From: an uncultured Lachnospiraceae bacterium
Lineage (GTDB): Bacteria > Bacillota > Clostridia > Lachnospirales > Lachnospiraceae
Direction: 5' to 3'
Length of the DNA stretch: 64,000 nt
Assembly (NCBI GenBank): GCA_947652925.1
Contig: CANTEW010000002.1
Location: 1-64,000, forward strand
Positions 18,343 to 28,226 of the stretch are shown piece by piece. A program made the translations under genes and the position numbers. How positions within the stretch are numbered: position 1 is the first letter of the stretch; the number at the start of each line of letters is the position of its first letter. The notes below the pieces were generated by a model. That model had not been told where the DNA came from. It did no database searches and was given only the letters and a program-made list of their open reading frames with translations.

Positions 18343-18921
18343 ATGGATCCTAACAAACACGATAAAGAAGACCTGACATGGGAAGAGGTCCGTACCGAGC
18401 ATCTCATACAGGATGGATGGATAGATTTCCGGCGGTCAGACTACCGTTTCCCGGACGGAAACGTATCCGGCCCTTTTTACAGTTACAGCCGGAAAGACTA
18501 TGTGGTGATCGTTGCATCGGATGGAGATGGGAGATACCTCTGTGTCCGGCAGTTCCGCCAGGGGATAAAAGAGGTGACGACAGAATTTCCCGCGGGCGGG
18601 ATCGAATATACAAAAGAGAGCGGATACAGCACAGTGGATGCTCTAGAGGCAGCCAAAAGGGAGCTGCGGGAAGAGACCGGGTACACATCTGATAAATGGG
18701 GACATCTGCTCACCGTACCCTCCAACGCAACGATCTCAGATAACTATGCGCATATCTATACGGCAAAAGACTGCCGCCGGTCAGGCGCGCAGTCTCTCGA
18801 TGAAACAGAGTTCCTACATATCAAAAAATATACTGCCGCCCAGATCGAGGACTTGATCCGCAAAGGCGGTTTTCAACAGGCGGTCCACATCATGGCATGG
18901 CTCCTGTCACAAAGGTCTTGA
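18343..18921 (+). CDS. NUDIX hydrolase (ADP-ribose pyrophosphatase-like)
   Basis: A 192-residue NUDIX protein likely to hydrolyse ADP-ribose or a similar nucleoside diphosphate derivative. The C-terminal half of the Nudix box is perfect (REL-REETGY), and EFPAGGIE marks its front. About nine extra residues (around YTKESGYSTVD) lie between the conserved Gly and the AAKREL helix, so the canonical GX5E spacing is displaced. The start at ATG 18343 is fixed by AAAGGAG eight bases upstream; an upstream ATG has no such site. It is divergent from the DUF262 gene and its last 49 bases overlap the converging xdhC remnant, whose stop has probably been lost. Confidence 0.85.
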   Translation: MDPNKHDKEDLTWEEVRTEHLIQDGWIDFRRSDYRFPDGNVSGPFYSYSRKDYVVIVASDGDGRYLCVRQFRQGIKEVTTEFPAGGIEYTKESGYSTVDALEAAKRELREETGYTSDKWGHLLTVPSNATISDNYAHIYTAKDCRRSGAQSLDETEFLHIKKYTAAQIEDLIRKGGFQQAVHIMAWLLSQRS

Positions 18922-19770
18922 CACCACACGGCCTCAAGCCCTGCCCGCACCGCGATCAATTCCCCGGCGATACTGACCGCGATCTCCGCCGGCGTCTCCG
19001 CGCCGATCCGTGTTCCGATCGGCATATGGCAGGCTGCGATCTCCTCCCTGGAGAATCCATCCTTTAACAATCTCTCTGTGACTGCAGTGATCTTATTCCT
19101 GCTGCCGATCACACCCACATAGCGGGGGCGGCACGCCAGCACCTGGCGCTGCACCACATAGTCGCTGGAATGACCGCGTGTCATGATACAGACATAATCT
19201 TTTTCACAGATACTCAGATGATCCGCTATCTGCTCCATGTCCCCCACCACCGTGCGGGACGCCATGGGAAACCGCTGGGGACTGCAAAATCCTTCCCGAT
19301 CATCCATGACCACGCAGCGGAACCCCACGCGGGCCAGCACGGGCACCAATTCCCAGGCCACATGGCCTCTGCCAAATATATAGACGGTCCCCGCCTGCAC
19401 CAGCGGCTCGACATAGAGCGTATGGCCTCCTGCCTGATACTGCCGGGCACGGCAGCTGAAGATATCCGGCTCTCTTCCCAACAGCTTCTTCAGCATCCCG
19501 GCAAAAGGCGTCTTTTCCCACCCCTCCCGACTGCAGATACCCATCTGCCAGCAAGTCTCTTCCGAGATATCTAACAACAGCCAGGTATCCTCATCCCGCC
19601 GGAACGCTTCCAGCACCTGCTCACACACACCGGACGGCGCTGTCCTCCGGACTGATATACTGGAAATAGACTGTCACATCTCCCCCGCAGACCATGCCGA
19701 TATCCGACGCCTGATCCCCGGTCAGAGTAAACCCTTCTATATAAGATGTCCTTTCTTTCATGGCTTCCAG
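18873..19770 (-). pseudogene. xdhC/CoxI-family remnant, fused at its 5' end to the permease remnant
   Basis: XdhC proteins help insert sulfurated molybdenum cofactor into xanthine dehydrogenase. This copy lacks its N-terminal domain: the recognisable sequence begins about at LEAMKERTSYIEG and continues GMVCGGDVTVYFQYI, then shifts frame near 19635 (inside a TG-repeat) to CEQVLEAFRRDEDTW. The Rossmann part VYIFGRGHVAWELVPVL and the C-terminal GVIGSRNK...IGAETPAEIAVSI block are present. After SIAGELIAVRAG, where the family normally ends, the frame runs on into sequence antisense to the NUDIX gene, so the original end has been lost. The first part is joined in frame to permease sequence at about 19770, a deletion junction. 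Non-functional. Confidence 0.85.
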
Positions 19771-20749
19771 CGCGATCAGCAAGATCCCTGCCGCCATCCC
19801 CAACACCACTCTGTTGATCACTTTCGTCGTAGTGACAATCCCCACATTCTGGCTGTAACTGGATGTGGGCAGACCACCCAGGAACGCACCAGCACATTGG
19901 TGCATCCATAACCCACGATCGCGCCTTTTAACTCTATATCTGTTGGTTCCCGGTCCATACTCCCTGTGGTGGTCGCCGTAAAATCCCCGATCGCCTGTAT
20001 CGCATTGATGGCAAAAAGGAGTCCCAGCGCCACACAGGAGGACGGTTCAAATCCTACCCCAAAATGCATAAAACTGGGTGTATGGAATATATGCGCCTGC
20101 GCCACCGGGCTCAGATCCACCATCCCCATAAAGCAGCCTATGATATAACCGCCCGCCATCCCTGTCAGGATCGAAGTCAGCTTCAAGAGACCTGTGGTAA
20201 AATGATCCACAAACGTCACAATCGCCAATGTCAGAAAGGCCACGAGCCAATTTTTCCAACTCCCGTAATCAGGACTGGACACGCCCCCCGCCATGTAATT
20301 GATGGCCGTAGGATACAAGGACAGCCCGATCGTAAACACCACAGTGCCCGTCACCAGCGGCGGGAACAGCTTCCGGATCCGCTCGAGAACTGCGCCCCGA
20401 AGATAACGGCGATACTGAAGTCCTCTGCGATAGCCTGCATACTGGCCACATATGCAAAACTCACCCCCATGATCACCGGCAGGCCAGAGCCCAGCCGCAG
20501 GCCGCCCTTCTTCCCCAATGGGAACAGCTGCAAAAAAGTGGAGAGGGCCGGCACCACCAGCGCCGCCTGGATCAAGATCACACGTTCTCCATTATCCAGC
20601 CCTCCCGCCCCCGCCTCGATGATCGCCGGCGTGACACATCCCACGATCATCGCCACCACATGCTGCAGAGCCAGAGGGAGCGACTCACAGATCCCCGGGA
20701 CCCCGTCCAGTCCAAAAATAGAACCCTTTTTCTTCGTACTTTTCTCCAT
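19771..20749 (-). pseudogene. NCS2-family xanthine/uric acid permease, truncated and frameshifted
   Basis: A purine-type nucleobase:cation symporter remnant. It starts normally (IFGLDGVPGICESLPLALQH, then GLRLGSGLPVIMGVSFAYV), shifts frame near 20355 with apparent loss of the segment after FGAQF, resumes with TGTVVFTIGLSLYPTAINYMAGG, and runs through FAINAIQAIGDFTATT (the substrate-binding helix region). Near 19900 it shifts again to GGLPTSSYSQNVGIVTTTKVINR. After MAAGILLI the C-terminal helices are missing and xdhC sequence follows. At least two frameshifts and two deletions make it inactive. It would have imported urate or xanthine for the neighbouring catabolic genes. Confidence 0.85.
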
Positions 20750-20842
20750 CCCTACATACCCCCATACTGTATGTATGATCGATCACTCGATCTATCTATC
20801 CCGCAGGACAGCCTTTGGAGCTACGGGCCGCCTGCTCTTATT

Positions 20843-21457
20843 TTATCCTTTCCCTCTGTCCGCGGCATCTTTTACATGCCCCAGGATGATCTTCTCTGCC
20901 ATCTCAAAATACCCGTCCGCATCAAAATCCTTCTTATCTACCAGCATCTGGATCGACGCCCCCTCCAGGAGCGAAACAGCCAGATAAGGGATCAATTCCT
21001 TCTCCTTCTCATCCATCTCCGGACAGAACCGGATCAAGATCTCCCGGATGCTGTCCCGCCATTCCATATAAGCCGTCTGAAAACGTCCCTGGATCGTGGG
21101 ATTGATCTTGGACTGGACGATGAAATCCAATTCAGCAAAATCATAATCCCTCTTCCTCGTGATCATCTGCTTCTTCTGCTGAAAAAAGACATGGAGCTGT
21201 TCCTCCAGCGTATCGCCGCTCTTTTTCTTCAATGTGTCCTGGAGTGTGTAGAACTCGTTCAGGACATGCTCCTGTAAGCCTTCCAAGAGATCCTCCTTTG
21301 TTTTATAATAATAGTGGACGTTGGACTGCACCATCTGTGCCTCTTCTGCGATCAGGTGCATCCTCGTCCCACTGATCGTCGCTTGGTCTACAACTTTCAG
21401 AGCTGCCTTCAGGATCTTTTCATTTGTATTTGAATACTGTGATGAACCGTCTTTCAT
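20843..21457 (-). CDS. TetR/AcrR-family transcriptional regulator
   Basis: An intact TetR-type repressor of about 204 residues. The N-terminal HTH runs from ILKAALKVVDQA to VQSNVHYYYKTKEDLL, the family's DNA-recognition pattern, and the C-terminal helical ligand domain is complete (FAELDFIVQSKINP, AVSLLEGASIQML). I prefer ATG 21457, which has GGAGG five bases upstream; the open frame extends to 21490. It sits between the permease remnant and ridA in the same direction and probably controlled purine-related genes in this island. Unlike the catabolic genes around it, it shows no lesion. Confidence 0.85.
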   Translation of the reverse strand: MKDGSSQYSNTNEKILKAALKVVDQATISGTRMHLIAEEAQMVQSNVHYYYKTKEDLLEGLQEHVLNEFYTLQDTLKKKSGDTLEEQLHVFFQQKKQMITRKRDYDFAELDFIVQSKINPTIQGRFQTAYMEWRDSIREILIRFCPEMDEKEKELIPYLAVSLLEGASIQMLVDKKDFDADGYFEMAEKIILGHVKDAADRGKG

Positions 21458-21535
21458 GTTTTCCTCCATACCGTTTATTCTCTGATCCATCTATCAGTAT
21501 ATCAATTACACCCCTGTTTGGCAATCTCCTTCCAG

Positions 21536-21913
21536 CTATGCGGTGACCGCCACCGCCTCGATCTCCACCAGCCCGTCTTTCGGGAGCCTTGCCACCTCCA
21601 CACAGGATCTGGCGGGCACTGCATCCCTGAAATACCCGGCGTAGATCTCATTTACCCTGGCAAAATCTCCCATGTCCGCCAGGAAGATCGTCGTCTTGCA
21701 TACATGGTCGAGATCCAATCCGCATCCTTCAAGGATCGTCTTCAGATTCTCCAGGCTCTGCCTGGTCTGGGCTTCTACTCCTTCCGGAAGGGACCCGTCC
21801 GCCGGATCCAGCCCCAGCTGTCCGGAGATGAAGATCATCTCCCCTGTCTTTACCGCATGTACATAAGGGCCGACCGCCGCCGGAGCCCCCTCCACATTTA
21901 TAGATCGTCTCAT
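21536..21913 (-). CDS. ridA: RidA family enamine/imine deaminase
   Basis: A 125-residue intact RidA/YjgF protein: APAAVGPYVHAV, IFISGQLGLDP, QTRQSLENLKTILEGCG, VCKTTIFLADMGDFARVNEIYAGYF and PARSCVEVARLP, with the substrate-binding Arg in the last motif. RidA deaminates reactive 2-aminoacrylate. That fits its neighbourhood, because 2,3-diaminopropionate ammonia-lyase (broken ygeX in this island) releases such an intermediate. Ribosome site AAGGAG upstream. It follows the hydantoinase remnant on the same strand. Its survival may reflect a general protective role. Confidence 0.92.
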   Translation of the reverse strand: MRRSINVEGAPAAVGPYVHAVKTGEMIFISGQLGLDPADGSLPEGVEAQTRQSLENLKTILEGCGLDLDHVCKTTIFLADMGDFARVNEIYAGYFRDAVPARSCVEVARLPKDGLVEIEAVAVTA

Positions 21914-22002
21914 GATCTAAAACTCCTTTCTTGTGCCTGTTATAATGTCTATATTATACAACAGATGTCTGGAAAAATATATATGTCGCGACCGCCTATC
22001 TG

Positions 22003-23298
22003 TTACAACTGCCTTCTCCCCCTGGACAGATATCTTCTGGCTGTCCCTGCGCGCACTTTCCCATCCTCGGCCGCCAGCCTGCCCCGCAGAAAGACTTTCT
22101 GGGCGCGTCTTTTCACCTGTATGCCCTCATAAGGCGTATAGTCCACATTCTGCACCTGCCTTTCCGCCGCGATCGTCCACTCTGCCTCAGGATCCCAGAC
22201 CACCAGATCTGCGTCGCTGCCCGGGGACAGGCTCCCTTTCTTCGGATACATACCGAATACTCTGGCTGGACGCTCTGATAACAGACGGCACATCTGCTCC
22301 ACCGTTGCTCTTCCCACGTTGACGCCAAAATGATAAAACAGAGCCGGACGGTGTTCCACCCCGATCATATCGATCTCATCCCCGGCTACTGCCGTCCACA
22401 GAGCCCTGACATCTTCCTTTTTCCGCAGTGGGGGAGCGCAGACATACGCCGCTCCCCCAAAACCGGGCTGGTCATATACAGAGTCGTCCAGGATGAGATA
22501 CTGGGGGCAGGTCTCCGCGAACACCTGCTGCCCGTCCTCCCGGACCCGCCTCAGTTCCCGAAGTCCCAGCGCACAACTCAGATGTACGATATTGACAGGC
22601 GTCTCTGCTATCTTTGCCAGCGTCAGCAGACGGTGGATAGCTTCCGCTTCCGCCTCCGCCGGACGGCTCTTTGGATGCGGGGCAGGGCTGTCCTCTCTCC
22701 CTCTTTTCAGCCTGGCTGTGACGCCCTAAATGATCTGATGGTCTTCACAGTGGACGCCCACGATCCCGGCCTCCTCTTCCACCGCCGCAAGGATCTCCAT
22801 GATCTCCCTGTCGTCCACCCTCAGGTCCTCATAAGCCATATAGAGCTTATAGGAGGTGACCCCCAGCCGGGCCATGTCCCTGATCTCCGCCCGCACGGCG
22901 GGAGTCCAGTCTGTGATCGACATATGGGACCCATAGTCGCAGCAGGCTTTCCCCTCCGCCAGTCTGTGCCACTTCTCCAGGGCTTTTTTTTAACTCTCAC
23001 CTTTTTCCTGGGTGGTAAAATCCAGGATAGATGTGGTCCCCCCGGCAAGAGCGGCTCTCGTCCCCGAGGCGAAGTCATCAGCCGTATGGAAATCCCCCGC
23101 GTCCAGGTCAAAATGCGTATGCTTGTCGATAAAACTGGGGAAAATGTATCTGCCAGATACATCGACCTCCTGGTCGTCCCCAGCGGACAGATCCTGTCCC
23201 ACCTGCACGATCTTCTCCCTATCGGTCAGAAGATCGGCCCGGAAACATCCGGCGGAAGAGACCAATGTGCCGTTTTTAAATAAATATCTCATGCTCAT
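22003..23298 (-). pseudogene. Hydantoinase/dihydropyrimidinase-type amidohydrolase with two nonsense codons and a deletion
   Basis: A cyclic-amidase gene of the purine island (HyuA/YgeZ position). The start MSMRYLFKNGTLVSS and metal site SFIDKHTHFDLDAG are present. One frame then holds an in-frame TAA (22990-22992, before KKALEKWHRLAEG) and an in-frame TAG (22726-22728, after GVHCEDHQII), with clear family sequence on both sides (LGVTSYKLYMAYED; FAETCPQYLILDD). The late catalytic block reads IGVEHRPALFYHFGV: the usual Asp-His-Cys-Pro is altered to Glu-His-Arg-Pro and about 30 residues before the NPAK-like segment are gone. The C-terminal FGMYPKKGSLSPGSDADLV is recognisable. Surely inactive. 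Confidence 0.88.
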
Positions 23299-23313
23299 AC
23301 CTTCATCTTTTCT

Positions 23314-24605
23314 CTATAGATATAGATAACTGTAGCTCTGCTCCATGGTGAGGATCGTCTGTTTCAGACCTTCCTCCAACGCACATGATGTGTTTTTCAG
23401 ATCATAGACGGCTGTCTGTCCCTCCAGGCGCACTCGCACGCGCATCGCCTGGTGATCCAGCATCACAAATCCCTGGTTGCTGCTGTCCTCAAAGTCTCCT
23501 TCATTTGCAAAAAGGGTGAATTTATCCTGGTACGGCGCGCTGCTGTACGGGCAGAAGCTCTTACGATCCCCACATCCGTTGCACATATAGTCCACATGGA
23601 CGATGACCGGCATCTTATGCCCCGGGATCTGGACGGCCACGTTCGCCCGGTTCGGGCATACATCTACGCAGTTTTCGCAGATATGGCTGCATTCCAGACA
23701 GCGTTCTTTCTCACTGGACACCTCATGGGAATGGCACAAGATACCTTTTTTCTCCGCGGCCGCTCCTATATCGCAGATATCCTCAAGAGGAGCAGGACCC
23801 GCTGTTCTCAAGATCGCGTCGGCGGCGGTCCTGGCATCCCGGATAGCCAGGACGATCGTCGCGGCTCCTGCGGCTCCGTCGCCGATAGCGTAGACGCCTG
23901 CCTCGCTGGTCTCCATGGTGGACGGATCCAGGACCGGGAGGCCCCTGTCGCTGACCTGGATGCCGAAGCGTTCATATACAGCGCTGTCCACCCGTTCCCC
24001 CAGGGAAGCTATGATCGTATCTGCCGGGATGGTCACTTCTCCATCCGTCTCTACCGGACGCTGTCTGCCGCTCTCATCCAACTCGCCCAGGACCACCCGG
24101 CGGCAGGTGAGGAGTCCGTTCTCCTGGACTTTCGGAGCCAGGAGTTCCCGGAACAGCACGCCCTCTTCCAGGGCTTCTGCCAACTCCTCCTCATCGGCGG
24201 GCATGTAACATTTCGTCCTCCTGTAGACCACCGTCACATCTTCCACGCCCTGGATACGTTTTGCCATCCGCGCCGCATCCATGGCTGTGTTCCCGGCGCC
24301 GATCACCACCACATGTTTTCCCAGATCCAGGGCCGCGGGATCTGCTCTGGCAGTCTCCAGGAACTCAACAGCGTTGTATGCCCTCTCTGTATCCACGCCG
24401 ATCGCCAGCACGATCGCGTCATATCCCTGCTCTCTCAGTCCATCCAGGTTGTGTATCTCTGTACCGTTTTCAAAACGGCCTCGCTGCTGATGCGGAAATC
24501 CGGGATCACATGGCGTACTGTGCCCCCAGGTCCACTGGAACGGTCAAACACTCTCACCTGGGCGCCAGCCCGGGCTAGGAATGACGCACAGGCGATCCCC
24601 GCAGG
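23314..24605 (-). pseudogene. ygfK: ygfK remnant (C-terminal glutamate-synthase-like flavoprotein/Fe-S half)
   Basis: YgfK is a large (about 1000 residues) flavin/Fe-S oxidoreductase essential to anaerobic urate breakdown. Only the C-terminal part remains: a first Rossmann segment PAGIACASFLARAGAQV, a frameshift plus deletion near 24470, then AIVLAIGVDTERAYN, the second dinucleotide fold VVVIGAGNTAMDAARMAKR, GVYAIGDGAAGAATIV, and ferredoxin-like clusters. The first cluster CLECSHICENCVDVCP is complete; the second reads CNGCGDRKSFCP, with the third Cys replaced by Arg. The N-terminal half is absent and the 5' end is joined in frame to the ssnA start. Inactive. Confidence 0.88.
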
Positions 24606-24710
24606 CCCCACCTCGCGGATCGTCTTTCCATCCAGCAGCACACCCCCGCCCTGGATCAGAGGATCTTGCGGATCCCTTGTGATGACAGTCCCTTTCCCTA
24701 TAAGGATCAT
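24606..24710 (-). pseudogene. ssnA: ssnA 5' fragment fused to ygfK
   Basis: The first 35 codons (MILIGKGTVITRDPQDP, then GGGVLLDGKTIREVG) match the N-terminus of SsnA, the amidohydrolase of the purine island. At about 24605 the frame runs directly into the ygfK flavoprotein fold (PAGIACAS). The rest of ssnA and the first half of ygfK have therefore been deleted in one event. It was the first gene of the minus-strand arm, with its promoter region shared with the plus-strand regulator. Confidence 0.82.
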
Positions 24711-24855
24711 TTTTTCCCTTCTCCTTTCATATTGACCAGTCTGCACTATTTTATTGACTATTCAATCTAAACATAACTATATTCTATTGAAAGTATAAAG
24801 TTAACACTAAAAACAAAAACATTTTTTTAACCTAAAAAATTTTTAGAGTTTTCTA

Positions 24856-24881
24856 TTGACATCTTTTTTTTCTGGTATGAT
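24856..24881 (+). promoter_or_regulatory. Probable promoter of the plus-strand purine arm
   Basis: TTGACA (24856-24861) and TATGAT (24876-24881) are only 14 bases apart. TGG directly before the second box makes an extended -10, which could compensate for the short spacer. It lies in the 237-bp AT-rich divergent region between ssnA and the YheO-like regulator start. Confidence 0.45.
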
Positions 24882-24947
24882 GGGATCATGACACGAAGTC
24901 ATGACACAAAGATAAGGAAAAACATAAAGACACAGGTGGACGTTTAT

Positions 24948-25592
24948 ATGAGACTATCATTTTTAAAACAGATGGCTAAAGCCCTTTCCGTACAATTCGG
25001 AAAAGACTGTGAGATCGTCATCCATGACCTGACCCGCAAGAGCCTGGGCAGATCTATCGTATATGTAGAAAACGGACATGTGACCGACAGAAAGCCCGGA
25101 GACGGGCCTTCACAGATCGTATTGGAAACTTTGAAAAAAGACCCGTCCAAGATCCAGGACCGTCTCGGCTACCTGACCCGTACCGCAAACGGCAAGACTT
25201 TAAAGTCTTCCACCGTTTTCGTCCGGGACGACGCCGGCGAAAAAGTCCAATATATCTTTTCTATCAATCATGATATAACGAAACTCCTCTATCTGCAGGA
25301 TTCTATCCATGCACTGGTGAGCGGGGAGACTCAGGAAGGCCCTTCCGGCCGCCAGCAGGCCGAACCTGGGAAGATCCACACCAACGTAGCCGACATCCTG
25401 GACGACCTGATCGCACAGTCTGTGGCTCTGGTGGGAAAACCAGCCTCCCTGATGACTAAAGACGAGAAAGTGGAAGCCATACAGTTCCTGAACAACTCCG
25501 GTGCTTTCCTTATCACAAGATCTGGCGATAAAGTATCCCAATATTTCGGGATATCCAAGTACACACTATACAGCTATATCAAATCAGAATAA
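24948..25592 (+). CDS. YheO-like PAS/HTH transcriptional regulator
   Basis: A 214-residue regulator of the YheO type. The N-terminal PAS-like part shows SFLKQMAKALSVQFGKDCEIVIHDL and a conserved FSINHDITKLLYLQ strand. The C-terminal winged/HTH part ends GAFLITRSGDKVSQYFGISKYTLYSYI, the usual DNA-recognition end of the family. I chose ATG 24948 (AGGTGG upstream) because family members begin at this point; the frame extends to 24888. Proteins of this type commonly precede purine or amino-acid catabolic genes in clostridia, and this one leads directly into ygeX, 13 bases away. It is intact while its presumed targets are broken. Confidence 0.82.
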   Translation: MRLSFLKQMAKALSVQFGKDCEIVIHDLTRKSLGRSIVYVENGHVTDRKPGDGPSQIVLETLKKDPSKIQDRLGYLTRTANGKTLKSSTVFVRDDAGEKVQYIFSINHDITKLLYLQDSIHALVSGETQEGPSGRQQAEPGKIHTNVADILDDLIAQSVALVGKPASLMTKDEKVEAIQFLNNSGAFLITRSGDKVSQYFGISKYTLYSYIKSE

Positions 25593-25605
25593 GAAAGGAA
25601 ATCTG

Positions 25606-26814
25606 ATGAGACCGATCAAATGGGTCAAGAACACCATGCCCAAGACAGAAGACGCTGATCTGCGCATCATGGCTCTGGACGAAGTAGAAAAGGCGAGGGC
25701 CTTCCACATGACCATCCCCGGCTATCAGCCGACGCCGCTGGCTCACCTCTCTCGTATGGCCAGCCATCTGGGACTGAAAGACGTCTGTGTGAAAGACGAA
25801 TCCTACCGCTTCGGCTTAAATGCCTTCAAAGTATTGGGCGGCTCTTTCGCCATGGCAAAATACATCGCCAAACAGACTGGGCGCGATATCGCCACACTGG
25901 ATTTCGCCACACTGACGTCCGACCAGCTCCGGGAGGAATTCGGCCAGGCCACATTTTTCACAGCTACGGATGGAAACCATGGGCGCGGCGTTGCCTGAGC
26001 AGCCAACCAGTTGAAGCAAAAAGCCGTTGTCTTCATGCCGAAAGGTTCCACCCAGAACCGCTTAAACCACATCCTGGCGGAAAATGCCGCCGCCACGATC
26101 GAGGAAGTCAACTATGATGCATGTGTCCGTATGGCCGCCACCGAAGCCGCCAAGGTAAAAAACGGCGTTGTAATACAGGACACAGCCTGGAAGGGTTACG
26201 AAGAGATCCCCTCCTGGATCATGCAGGGCTACGGCAGCATGGCCATGGAAGCCGACGAACAGCTCCACCAGCTGGGCATCGACCGACCTACCCATATCTT
26301 CGTACAGGCAGGCGTAGGATCCCTCGCCGGGGGCGTCCAGGGATTCTTCGCCAACCGTTATCCCAAATGTCCGCCCATCGTATGTGTAGTGGAAGCGGAT
26401 ACTGCCGCCTGTCTCTATAAAGGCGCAGCCGCCGGGGACGGAGCAGAATATAATGTGGAAGGCGATATGCCCACGATCATGGCGGGGCTTGCCTGCGGAG
26501 AACCCAACACCATTTCCTGGGACATCCTGAAGGACCATGTCTCCGTATTCGCAGCCGCACCCGACTGGGTAGCAGCCAAAGCCATGCGGATGCTGGCCGC
26601 ACCGATCAAAGGGGATCCCCAGGTGACCTCCGGCGAATCCGGCGCCGTCACCTTCGGCGTACAGTGCGAGGTCATGACAAACCCGGACTACATAGGTTTA
26701 AAAGAGGCTTTGAGACTGGACGGGGATTCACGGGTACTGCTCTTCTCCACCGAAGGGGACACAGATCCCGAACGTTACCAGGAGATCGTATGGGACGGTA
26801 AAGACTACAAATAG
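25606..26814 (+). pseudogene. ygeX: Diaminopropionate ammonia-lyase with one in-frame TGA
   Basis: YgeX is a fold-type II PLP enzyme that splits 2,3-diaminopropionate to pyruvate and ammonia in the anaerobic urate pathway. The gene has full family length (402 codons plus stop). The PLP-lysine region VKDESYRFGLNAFKVLGGSFAM and ATDGNHGRGVA are perfect, then TGA at 25996-25998 replaces the conserved Trp (GVAW to GVA-stop), a single G-to-A change. The same frame continues AANQLKQKAVVFMPKGSTQNR to a normal end, with the GSLAGGVQGF phosphate-binding loop. Ribosome site AAAGGAAA. Otherwise well preserved, so the mutation seems recent; only a truncated protein is expected. Confidence 0.88.
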
Positions 26815-26882
26815 ATGCAAAGGACATCTTTCTGTCTGTATTAGATCGAACAGTCAAACAAATATATGGAGGTATTTTTCTT

Positions 26883-28194
26883 ATGGACTACAACATGATC
26901 AAAACTGATGCTGAAAACTATAAAGCTGATATGACCCGCTTCTTACGGGAGATCGTCAGGCACCCCGGCGAGAGCTGTGATGAAAAAGCACACATCACCC
27001 GCATCGCAGAAGAGATGGAGACTCTGGGATTTGACAAGGTAGAGATCGATCCCATGGGCAACGTATTAGGCTTCATGGGGACCGGTGAAAAACTGATCGC
27101 CTTCGACGCCCACATCGACACTGTAGGGATCGGTAACCGGGACAACTGGACGTTCGATCCCTATGAAGGCTACGAGAACGACGAAGAGATCGGAGGCCGC
27201 GGCGTATCCGACCAGTGCGGCGGCATCGCATCCGCCGTCTATGGTGCCAAGATCATGAAAGACCTTGGGCTCCTGAGCGATAAGTACACAGGCCTGGTCA
27301 CTGGGACTGTGCAGGAAGAGGACTGCGACGGACTCTGCTGGCAGTATATCATTAAAGAAGACAACATCCGTCCGGAATTTGTCGTCTCCACCGAACCTAC
27401 CGACGGCGGCATCTACCGGGGACAGAGAGGGCGCATGGAGATCCGCGTGGATGTGCAAGGCGTCTCCTGCCATGGTTCCGCACCGGAAAGGGGCGACAAT
27501 GCGATCTATAAGATGGCAGACATCCTCCAGGATATCCGCGCCCTGAACGAAAACGACGCCGCAGATGGGACAGCGGTCAAAGGCCTTATGAAGATGTTAG
27601 ATGAAAGATACAACCCAGAGTGGAGAGAAGCGCGCTTCCTGGGCCGGGGTACAGTCACCGCATCTGAGATCTTCTTCACCTCCCCCAGCCGCTGTGCCGT
27701 CGCCGACTCATGCGCCGTCTCTCTAGACCGCCGTATGACTGCCGGAGAGACCTGGGAGAGCTGCCTGGACGAGATCCGCGCCCTGCCCGCTGTGAAAAAA
27801 TACGGCAGCGACGTGACTGTATCCATGTATGACTACGAACGTCCCTCCTATACGGACCTGGTATACCCCATCGAATGCTACTTCCCCACCTGGGTGATTC
27901 CCGGAAGACCACAAAGTGACCAGATCCCTGGAAGAAGCTTATAAAAACCTCTTCGGAGAAGAACGTATCGGGAACGCTGAGACGGAGGCTATGCGAAAAG
28001 CCCGTCCGCTGACTGACAAATGGACTTTCTCCACCAACGGCGTGACCATCATGGGCAGAAACGGCATCCCATGTATCGGTTTCGGCCCGGGCGCAGAGGC
28101 GCAGGCCCACGCGCCCAATGAAAAGACCTGGAAACAAGACCTTGTCACATGTGCGGCCGTCTATGCCGCCCTGCCCACCGTTTACTGTAAGTAA
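26883..28194 (+). pseudogene. ygeY: YgeY-family M20 metallopeptidase with a +1 frameshift
   Basis: YgeY-type M20 peptidases belong to the purine/urate cluster. The first 340 codons are intact, with the zinc-site motif [27 protein letters not shown] and [14 protein letters not shown]. Near 27899-27901 one extra C (ATT-CCC-GGA instead of ATT-CCG-GAA) shifts the frame. The remaining C-terminus continues in the next frame as [18 protein letters not shown] through [15 protein letters not shown], which holds the last metal-site His. Total length fits the family if the base is removed. It follows ygeX by 68 bases and precedes ygeW by 32. Confidence 0.88.
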
Positions 28195-28226
28195 AACCCT
28201 CATATAAAAAGAAAGGATGACCTCTC

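Noticed and set aside
19170-19574. Long open frames opposite xdhC, the permease, hydantoinase and ygfK remnants (for example 20064-20987, 22330-23283, 23452-24735 on the plus strand)
   Set aside because: They are antisense shadows of GC-rich remnants; their translations are Pro/Arg/His-rich without any recognisable motif.
25990-26000. TGA in ygeX as a selenocysteine codon
   Set aside because: The replaced residue is a conserved Trp (one base from TGG), not a catalytic Cys, and I see no stable SECIS-like hairpin directly after it. Neighbouring genes are broken by TAA, TAG, frameshifts and deletions.
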